In this document: in pieces, positions 1 to 8,383 of the stretch
Position numbering within the stretch: the stretch's first letter is position 1
Layout of the letters: every line of letters begins with the position of its first letter
From: Conidiobolus incongruus B7586
Taxonomy: Eukaryota > Entomophthoromycota > Entomophthoromycetes > Entomophthorales > Conidiobolaceae
Reading direction: 5' to 3'
Assembly: GCA_000697335.1 (NCBI GenBank)
Contig: JNEM01014378.1
Span: forward strand, 1-14,746
Length of the DNA stretch: 14,746 nt
Made by a program: the position numbers and the translations under genes
Notes under the pieces: model-generated
Database searches by the model: none
What the model saw: only the letters and a program-made list of their open reading frames with translations
What the model was told of the DNA's origin: nothing

Positions 1-3000
1 AATTTTTCTTTAAAAACTAAATAAAAATAGGGTATATTATCATAATCTAATATCATAATTAATAATCATTTATCAATAAAATATTTATTTAAAAAAATTT
101 ATAAAAATGGTTAATTTAGTTTAATTTAATATTTTGATTTATATTTTAATATAGGATTATATAAAAAAATTTAAAATTATCAATTATAACTATTTATTAC
201 AAAAGTTTTAATTTTTAGTTATAGTTTAATAAATTTTATTTAATAATAACTATTTTAATTTTTTTAAGCTTTAATTAAATTATAAAATATTTTTTTTAAT
301 TTTTATTAAATAAATTTGATTTAAACTAAAATATATATAAAATACTTATATTACTAATATTAAAATATCTTAATAATTTGTTATCTAAAATAAAAGATAT
401 TTGTAATATATTTTTTAACTTTGTTAATAATTGAAAAAATAATAGTTAAATTTAGTTTTTTAAATTTTAACAGGTTTTATATTTTTTAATTTAACTTTAA
501 AATGATTTACTTAATAATAAATAATTGATTTAAATAATATATTATAATTAAATATTGTTTGTAAATTTGAATAATTTCAGAGGGACTATGGTTAAGTTTT
601 ATAAAAACTAAAATAAAAATTTTTGATAATTATTATTTAGTTTAAATATAATTAAATTAAATAACAAATTTTAAAAAGCTAATACTTTAATTAAAAAAGC
701 TAATATATATAATTCAAAACTATTTATTTTTTTTATTTGTTCTGAATATATTTTTTTTAATTAAAACTAATAATATATTTGAAAAATCACAAATTAAAAA
801 ATTTCCCATTTTTTCAATTATATGGTAAAATTAACTAAATTCAAATATATTATGAAAATTAGTAATTCACTAATATTATATTATAATAAGTAGGTTAAGA
901 ATTTGACATTATTTTTATTTTTTTAATAATAAATATATATTAATATAATTATTTCTCTAATTTTGTAATACTGTAATCTTTATTTATAATGAATTTATCA
1001 AAAAATATAATAAACAAAAATAATGAAATATACAATGATATTTTGTAACCCAAAAGATTATTATTTTGATAAAATAACTAATATAAACTGTATAATAACG
1101 ATTAATAAAATTTTTCCTTTTATTTTATATACGTTTTATATATTTTGATTTTTTTTATATTTAACATAAAAATAGTTTTATAATATTAATTTAATACTAA
1201 ATCAAAAATATGATGGTATTTTTGATGATAAGTATGATAAAGTTATTATATATATATATTAAAATTATTTAGCTGAAAAAATATAACCTTTGATTAAGTT
1301 ATATTAACTAAATATATATATTATATAAATCTTTTAATATATCAAAATAAACATAAATATATTTGTAATAGAAAATTAACTAGTAACTATTAATTTAATG
1401 GGAAAAATCTTCTATATTTATATATACTGGCTATTATTTCTATTGAGTTACGACGAATTTGAATTTATGTAATAATTCTATTATATTCTTATATTTAAAA
1501 TTTATAGTGATATAGTTTTTTATAAATAATTATACCGACGCTATTTCTAATACAAATATCTTTATATTAAATAATAATATAAAATTATTATGTTACTATC
1601 AATGAAATTAATTTATAGTTTTTAATGAACAAACTTGGTATAATAAATAATTTGGTATGATATTATTTCATAATTATATTTTAACGCTAGGGAATTCAAA
1701 ACATGGATATTATGTTTAATCATGATATATTAAATTATTTGAATAAAAGTGATATTTTAATAAAATAAAATATTATATTATAGATAAGAATAAATTAGTT
1801 AAATTATATTTTTAATATCAAATGGATTTTGAACCAACTCCACTATCAAAGATAATATTTTCATTTATAATTCTAAAAATAATTTTTTCAAAGAATTTGT
1901 TTGGATTAAAATTGAGAATTAGAAATTAGAAAGATTTTGAAGTAATCACAATTACGAACTTTAAAGCTATTAATATTAAACATATAATTTGACAAAAAGC
2001 TCATAATTGATTTATATATTCAATGCTTTATAATTTACAACTAACATTTCACTTTTCAATAAATTTAGATGATTTTATAATAATAAATTTAATATAAATG
2101 TATAACTCATTAGTTTAGCAAAATTCACAATACATTGAATTGAAATTGCATAAAGAAATAAATTATAATCTGAGCATCAATAAAATAGTAAATAAATTCA
2201 ATGAAAAATTATTAATTTTAAATTCATAACATATTATATAACAATATATTATATTGAATGAAATAGTATGATTGTCGAGCTTAGATTCGGGTTGATGTTT
2301 ATTAAATCACGAATTTGATGAAACGTAATATAAATATATTACAAAAATACAAAAATAACATATAATATAAGTAAGCATTTGAATGCAGCGTCATACCTGT
2401 GTTAATAATTATAAAATAAAATTTCTGAATACTAAATTGTATACATGAATATACGAAATAACAATATTAATCAAAGAATTTTAATCAAAAGATGGATAAT
2501 GTCATTAATTAATAACTTAACTATATTTTATTATTCCCGAGATAGGATAAAAATTGAATATTTTAACGAAATATTTTATTATTTTTCATCAAGCTGATAA
2601 TCAAAATTTGAACAAATCCTGAAATTGAGTGTCGAATATAAACATGTATTGCTATTGTTACCATAACAGAAACATTTCAAACTCATAATTGAAAATTAAA
2701 AATTGGGGTTTATTTTTAACGTATATACTGGTTAATAAATACAAGTCAATATTAATATAATTGGGTTTAAAATCGGAAATCTTAATAATTAATCGATTTA
2801 TATCATACCAAATATACCCTTATAATAATGAAACTTGCTAGAATTATTATCATATTAATTTAATCCTCAAAAATTCTAAAATTTAACATTTGTGGATAAA
2901 TATAATTTAAAAAATATATCAATTCAGAACAGTGAATTAAATGATCGATTTAAATTTCAAAATAGATTCTATCGTATATTAAATTAACCATTTCTACTTT

Positions 3001-3240
3001 AATCAAACCCAAGATGAAAACGTATATAAAAAATTATTGAGGTTCTAACACTTAACTAAAAATTGCTTACGTAAATCTGAATCTTAAATTAGCGATCGAT
3101 TAAAGTAAAAAAGATCATCAAAAATATTAAAATAATTTATGATAATGCTGAATTTGGTTTTAAATTCATTATAACAAAATTAAAGTAGTTATTGCTTATA
3201 AAATTGGATCTATAGTAATTCGGTTTAATGAATATTATCA
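1..3240. other. Gene-free AT-rich region (left flank)
   Basis: No open frame of useful length, no tRNA-like block and no recognisable protein relic was seen on either strand. The first ~1.7 kb is extremely poor in G and C (sample lines are about 5-13% GC) and consists of A/T runs. From about 1.8 kb the composition rises to roughly 20% GC in sample lines, still without coding signal. A short (TA)n run lies at 1247-1259. The step in composition is the only structure I can support. Confidence 0.7.
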
Positions 3241-3245
3241 ATCAA

Positions 3246-3381
3246 ATATAAATACTATCATCACTATTCAATAAATATTCAATAAAACATAAACATTCAC
3301 TTCATTCTATCTATCTAGCAACAATTCTCAACATTTCCATCACAATAATCACTAAACCTATATTAAAAATTACTGATAAAA
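3246..3381 (+). promoter_or_regulatory. Candidate core promoter and leader of the CFA synthase gene
   Basis: A TATA-like element (TATAAATA, 3247-3254) is followed by about 110 bases rich in C and A, poor in G and free of ATG, unlike the surrounding A/T sequence. This composition is typical of fungal transcription start regions and 5' leaders. The next gene on this strand starts at 3648. An ATG at about 3508 would interrupt a continuous leader. A GTAAAT at 3382 and a TTGTAG ending at 3643, just before the gene's ATG, could bound a leader intron of 262 nt, much longer than the other introns here. This is an inference from composition and could instead be the relic of another gene's promoter. 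Confidence 0.35.
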
Positions 3382-3585
3382 GTAAATTTCAAAAAATTTA
3401 ATTACAAATATTAAAATCAGGAGCTACAAATATCACCTAATCTTTAAGGTTCTTAATACTTAACCGATTTATTATTATTAAATCGATAGTGATAAATTTT
3501 TAATTGTGATGAGATCAATTGTATAAATATCAGTTAAATTCTTGATATTTAGATATATCTTTAAGCATTAAATTTAAAAATTGAT

Positions 3586-3611
3586 AATATATAATATATA
3601 ATATATAATAT
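3586..3611. repeat. AATATAT microsatellite
   Basis: The 7-base unit AATATAT is repeated about 3.7 times without interruption. It lies 36 bases upstream of the CFA synthase start codon, within the presumed leader or leader intron. Confidence 0.8.
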
Positions 3612-3647
3612 TTTTGGTATTAATAATTATTAGTATATTGTAGTATT

Positions 3648-5121
3648 ATGGAATCACAGTTAGATCATTTGAATTCGAATTCGGAATCCACTCTCATTGG
3701 AACTAGTGCTAATATCCTCAGTAGAGGTATTCACTATTTGGCTATAGATCGTACGTGGACCCCGGTAGTCGCTGTAGGTAAGTCCTTTTCAAAATATAAT
3801 CAATTTATCAAGGTATTCATTATGAGTCATTAGTACGTGATGGAATATGCGGCATGCTCGAAAAAATCCAAATAGGCACACTTCGTGTAGAATTTGCTAA
3901 TGGTGAGAGTAAAGTGTATGGAAATCCTAACACTGGCTACAATGTCACGTTGACAATTTTGAAAGATCAATTCTGGTTGAGAGTTGCTATATATTCTGAT
4001 CTGGTAAGTAAACATCTGAAACTGCGCGCTTAAACTATATATATTAACCCAATTATCAGGGATTTGCAGAATCATATATGAATTCAGAGTGCGAAGTATC
4101 GAATAGGACAGAATTCCTTCAGCTATTAAACCAGAACAGAAAATTTATTGAGGGTTCCAAGACTATAACTCGTAGTGTGATGATGGGTCTGAATTATTTA
4201 ATTAATACAAAATTTGCTAATTCTATCACCAATTCCATCAATAATATCAGTGCGCATTACGATTTGGGTAACGATATGTTCTCACTGTTTTTGGATCCAT
4301 CAATGACTTATTCGTGTCCCATTTGGGACGCTACCGATCCTGAGGATGATCTACACAAGGCTCAGCTGAGGAAGTTGCACAATATTATTAAGAAGGCTAA
4401 GATTGTTGAGAGTGATCATGTTCTAGAAATTGGCAGTGGTTGGGGATCATTTGCTGTAGAAGCCGTCAGATTGACGGGATGTCGCGTCACAACACTCACT
4501 CTGAGTACTGAACAGAAGGCTCTCGCAGATCGTCACATCGCTGAAGCTGGGCTATCCGACAAAATCAAAGTTCTGCTGTGCGATTATCGCAATTTGCAGG
4601 TGGATTACAAGTTCGACAAGATCGTATCCATAGAAATGATCGAAGCGGTTGGGAAAGAATATTTGGCTACGTACTTTGAAATCTGCCACAATCTCCTCAA
4701 GGAGGATGGTGGACTGATGGTACTTCAAGCCATCACAATCCATGAGAATCGATATGATCGCTATTCCAACCAGGTGGATTTCATCCAGAAGTATATCTTC
4801 CCAGGTGGTCACCTCCCCTCAATTACAATGCTGATCAACTCTATCCACACAGGCTCGCAAGGCATGCTAATAACAGACAGTCTAGAAAACATAGGCCCTC
4901 ACTACGCCAAAGCGTTGCGACTGTGGTGCGAAAACTTCACTAATGCATACCCTCTCATCAACAAGGTGAATGCACAGAAGTACAACAATGTGTTCAAGCG
5001 ATGCTGGCAATACTATTTCAACTATTGCGAGACTGGCTTCAGAGAGCATTTACTCGGGACTGTTCAAATCGTTTTAACTAGACCAAAAAATAAGATGGTT
5101 TGTCAGGGTGTTCCCCTTTAA
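3648..5121 (+). CDS. Cyclopropane-fatty-acyl-phospholipid synthase family methyltransferase (three exons, 460 aa)
   Basis: This enzyme family transfers a methylene group from S-adenosylmethionine across a double bond of an unsaturated acyl chain in a membrane phospholipid. Exons are 3648-3777, 3813-4003 and 4060-5121. The joints are phase 1 and phase 0, and the spliced frame is open for 460 codons. Exon 2 gives the N-terminal lipid-binding part (IQIGTLRVEF at 62-71; FWLRVAIYSDLGFAESYM across the second joint, 97-114), a hallmark of the family. Exon 3 holds the Rossmann methyltransferase: SAHYDLGNDMF (172-182), TYSCPIW (190-196, bicarbonate-binding Cys193), SAM motif VLEIGSGWG (228-236), SIEMIEAVG (Glu302), YIFPGGHLPS (352-361) and NIGPHYAKAL (Tyr389). 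Counterparts of E. coli Cys139, Glu239 and Tyr317 are present; the position of His266 is Gln330, which I recall as usual in eukaryotic members. Family identity is certain; the exact substrate, and methylation rather than cyclopropanation, cannot be read from sequence. ATG 3648 is the first usable start, and exon 1 has little conservation. Confidence 0.93.
3778..3812 (+). other. CFA synthase intron 1 (35 nt)
   Basis: The donor is GTAAGT and the acceptor ATCAAG. Removing it joins Gly44 across a phase-1 boundary and restores the family frame. It has no pyrimidine tract and is near the lower size limit for spliceosomal introns. Retention runs quickly into a stop (TAG at 3831-3833). Confidence 0.85.
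4004..4059 (+). other. CFA synthase intron 2 (56 nt)
   Basis: The donor is GTAAGT, the acceptor ATTATCAG, and a CTTAAAC sequence about 25 nt before the acceptor could be the branch site. Phase-0 joining gives the conserved SDLGFAESYM sequence, which strongly supports these borders. Confidence 0.92.
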
Positions 5122-5213
5122 TTGAGCTCTCAATTTGGATTAGCATCAAATTTTTAATCATTCTTTTTGATTAATTTCTCGATTTTTTAGTCAGTTCAAT
5201 CTTTTTTTTCATT

Positions 5214-5219
5214 AATAAA
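5214..5219 (+). promoter_or_regulatory. Poly(A) signal of the CFA synthase gene
   Basis: A canonical AATAAA lies 93 bases after the TAA stop, following a T-rich 3' untranslated stretch. In such AT-rich DNA this hexamer is common by chance, so the support is mainly its position. Confidence 0.5.
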
Positions 5220-6882
5220 ATCACTTTTAGACAAAATATTTGAAAACCACTATTTCTATCGATTAATACATTTTCCTATGCATATATTATCACTTTCAAA
5301 ATATTGACATTAATCAATATTACTATCTTTAATGAAATTAATATACTATTATTATTTCCTGATCAATTATGACCAATTATTAAAGGGAATGGTAAATCCA
5401 ATTAATCAGAATTATTAGTAAATATGAAATACGATCAAGAAAATACATTTATATGCTTAAACATTTTATTTTAACTTGATCATTGGATATTATATAAGCC
5501 CATGGTGAGTTTTGAATTTTTAAAAAAATTTAGCCTTGTTTTTGCAACTATATGAAAAAGCGTAATTATAATGAATTATTATGGAATATTGAAACTACTT
5601 ATTAATGTTTTACATGAATTTGATATTACTTTATTATATTTCACATTCATAAAATAATATTTAACATATTGACTTTTAATAAATGTTCTACCAATTATTA
5701 TATGTTTTCAAATTATTGAATCTAATGTATAAGATAATTTCAAGATATATTATTTTGATTAAGGTTAATTTATAATTAGTATAAACAATAAGTTCAACAA
5801 AAAAGATCTAATTCCAAAAAAATATTCAGTTTCAATACTTTAAATAATATCCTATTTAATTATGATAATCAAAATCCTTAATTTGAATTCAGTATCAAAC
5901 ATAATGAATCCAAAAATATAGTTATAAAATTAACATATCTTAGTTTGAATATATCTATTATTAACTAATGATATAGTTAAAAATTTTTAAAATGATTAAA
6001 GTAAGCTTATGCTATTATAATAAATATTAACTAAAATCAAATATAGGTATCTTTACAAATAATCTTACAAAGTTTATAACTCAATAATTTATAATTTTAC
6101 AAATACATTAAAGGAATTTCATCATTTTAATATAAAATAGAGGTTATATTGAAATTAATTTAAAAATGATGATATTGGTGATATCAGTATATTAATAATT
6201 GGAAATAGGTTAAATATTTTGTTGTAATTGGATACCCAGTAAATATTTAATATCTTGAAATTATAATATTTTATACTAAGTTAATCATAATGATATTTTT
6301 ATAATTTGATTGAATATACAACCATTATAATATATGATTTGGGAATGAAAAAATTGGAAAATTTCAAACTGATTAAATTTATACTAGTAAAGTTATTTAA
6401 AATATTAGTATTTTGATTTAATAATTCAAATTATACATTTTGGTATTACTAATCAACTCAAGTAAATTACTGAAATTAAAGTTAATAAAAATCGAATAAT
6501 AATTAATTATGATCAATTTTTAATATCTTTAAAATGGATATAACTATGTCAATATTCATCCAGAAGGGTCAAACTAATACATTTTCAAAAATGTAACAGT
6601 AATTGATTATAATTTGATAATATTAAAATTTTATTAATTTCAATTAACATTACAATAATTCAATCTCAAGCACCTCATATAAGTTAAAAACATTCTTGAA
6701 TTGGGTAGTTTTAATTTAATTGTATGCTAATTATCACCTGTTAAACAAATCAATATTAGATAATGTTGATATAACGATATTAATATAGTATCCAATAATC
6801 TACATATTATAAATCTAAAATAGTTAATATTATTATGATATCATTTTCAATCAAAATAATTAATTGATGTTTGAAATTTTGA

Positions 6883-6906
6883 ATATTATATTATATTATA
6901 TTATAT
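6883..6906. repeat. ATATT microsatellite
   Basis: The 5-base unit ATATT is repeated about 4.8 times without interruption in the intergenic region. Confidence 0.8.
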
Positions 6907-7144
6907 ATTCAAATTGATAAACGGATTTGATCTCATAAAAGGACTAAAACAATGGTAAAATTGAACGAATTGGGATCTACTATGGTTAAAATTGCCCAAA
7001 TGAATATTAATGTAATTGGAAAACTGACAGAAAATGGAATATATAATCAGTAGTTGTTATTAAAAAATATATTAAGTCACTGATACTCAAATTTTAGCAT
7101 TAATATTAGATTATCCAAAATTGATTATATTTTAAAAATTATTT

Positions 7145-7821
7145 TTAAAATCCCAAACCTTCTAAAAACCCTTCTCTACATCTAGTAACCTATTAAAAAT
7201 TCGTATCAAAACCCGAAATACCTCCATAATAGGGTTCTTTGATTATTCTTTGGTTTTAGGGATCGTAATCACCAAGTAATTTTACTTTAAAAAATATAAT
7301 ATCATCATTGAATATTATTGGGTTAGGCTACTTTTAGCTTGGGAGCCTTTTGGCTGCATATAAGTCAAGTCTTGAAGGTTGGACTCATCCATCCATAAGA
7401 TATAGTCAAAGTTGAAACATCGGACTTGGTCACCTAAAGATATTATCAATATCATGAAACTCTATCAAATTGTTAGAATTACTTGTCTGGCTCTATGGTT
7501 GACGGGAACACCATTCTTCTTACAAATTTGAACTGATCGGGAATCTGGTGTATCACCAACATTTGATATAAATCAGTAATGAAAATTCAATTGCCAATGA
7601 GTGTTTGCATTACATGGTAGTTTGAAGTTCCAGCACTGTCAATAACGAATTGGTCAGCAATTCCTCTCTGATTTACGGTATATTGAAAAACTTCTTTTGC
7701 CATTGGAGATCTACGGATATTACCTTTACAGATATTTCATTTTTATATGTGATAGGTATGTTTAGTGTTATAATTTACCTAAACATACGAATAATGCTTT
7801 ATATTGCTTTTGATTACTCAT
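7145..7821 (-). pseudogene. LTP1: Low-molecular-weight protein tyrosine phosphatase, unprocessed pseudogene
   Basis: The intact family (animal ACP1, yeast Ltp1) is a cytosolic phosphatase of about 155-160 residues using a C(X)5R loop. Reading the minus strand, five exons can be placed: 7779-7821, 7614-7723, 7483-7560, 7332-7433 and 7284 down to 7145, with introns of 55, 53, 49 and 47 nt. Recognisable blocks in order are FVCLG with NI across joint 1 (P-loop, Cys13 and Arg19 kept), FVIDSAGTSNYHVGDTPDSR, NHRARQ, FDYILWMDESNL, MQPKGSQAK, LLGDYDP and PYYGG. The total matches the family length. It is broken: intron 2 (7561-7613) ends in AT where AG is needed, exon 4 lacks one base between SD and NFDYI, and exon 5 has three in-frame stops at positions where relatives would tolerate Gln. 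In addition the second P-loop Cys is Arg18, and the catalytic Asp of DPYYGG is Glu. Introns are retained, so it is not a retrocopy but a decayed duplicate or a unitary loss. Homology is very secure; loss of function is nearly so. Confidence 0.93.
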
Positions 7822-8383
7822 TTTTTGTTTTAAGTCAATAATTTAATATTAAAATTAATCATAACTAAATTTAATTAATTTTAAATATTAAATTTCAAAT
7901 GAAATAATTTTGGAATGACTCAATAAGTTAATTAAATATTGAATTAAGAATAAATTTAAAAATATTAATAATAATGATAATAGATTAAAAATAAATTTAA
8001 TAATATATAATTTATAAATTTTTATATATTTCAATTTATTAAAATTTTTTTATTAATAATTAAAACCAAATTATTATTACATGACTAATTAATACCTAAA
8101 AAGGTTAGATTAATTTCATTTTCTTATATTAAATCCTATGCAAAATTAAATTTTAACCAGTCCCACAAATACTAAAAAGCATTACATCAATTCAGTAAAG
8201 TAAAATATTTAATAAGTTTTTAAAACTTATTCTTTTAAATTTTATTCATCTCCATAATAACTTATTAACACAATCGTTCAAAAATATAATAATATTTCAA
8301 AGTATTTACTAAATTTTCAACTTGATATTCATAATTATTTATCATAGTAAAGATATAAATTCAAGTTAAAAAATTCGTTCAAA
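7822..8383. other. Divergent spacer between phosphatase pseudogene and HTH gene
   Basis: This 562-base spacer separates the minus-strand pseudogene from the plus-strand HTH gene and should hold both promoters. It is almost wholly A/T up to about 8090, then slightly richer in C. The sequence GATATAAATTC at about 8352-8362 is TATA-like but lies only some 25 bases before the ATG. The ten-base word TCGTTCAAAA occurs at 8274 and again at 8375, overlapping the start codon. No further signal is supported. Confidence 0.5.

Larger units (their letters stand above)
5122..7144. other. Gene-free AT-rich region between CFA synthase and the phosphatase pseudogene
   Basis: Apart from the 3' end of the CFA gene there is no supported gene. 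A 33-codon open frame at 6952-7053 (+) has somewhat raised GC but matches nothing I know. The only clear structure is an ATATT microsatellite at 6883-6906. No RNA gene or transposon ends were recognised. Confidence 0.65.

Noticed and set aside
2270-2410. Locally GC-richer stretch (TCGAGCTTAGATTCGGG and later GCAGCGTCATACC) as a possible tRNA or gene relic.
   Set aside because: No cloverleaf, no B-box consensus and no open frame could be matched on either strand.
3040-3472. Similar words AGGTTCT-AACACTTAAC (about 3041) and AGGTTCTTAATACTTAAC (about 3448), as possible repeat ends.
   Set aside because: Similarity stops after about 18 bases and no matching flanks or element were seen.
3830-4075. 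Minus-strand open frame of 81 codons.
   Set aside because: It overlaps CFA exon 2 and intron 2, whose plus-strand translation has clear family motifs.
6952-7053. 33-codon plus-strand open frame starting MVKLNELGSTM, with GC above the surroundings.
   Set aside because: Length is unremarkable for chance, there is no family resemblance I can name, and no splice-joined continuation was found. It could be a small exon, so it is only noted.
7145-7284. Reassigned genetic code with TAA and TAG read as Gln, since the phosphatase stops fall where Gln would fit.
   Set aside because: The CFA synthase, HTH protein and UPF3 together have more than 1,400 codons without a single internal TAA or TAG, and all their Gln codons are CAA or CAG. 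The phosphatase also has a frameshift and a broken splice site.
7650-7841. Plus-strand open frame of 63 codons.
   Set aside because: It is the antisense of exons 1 and 2 of the phosphatase pseudogene; the minus strand carries the family motifs.
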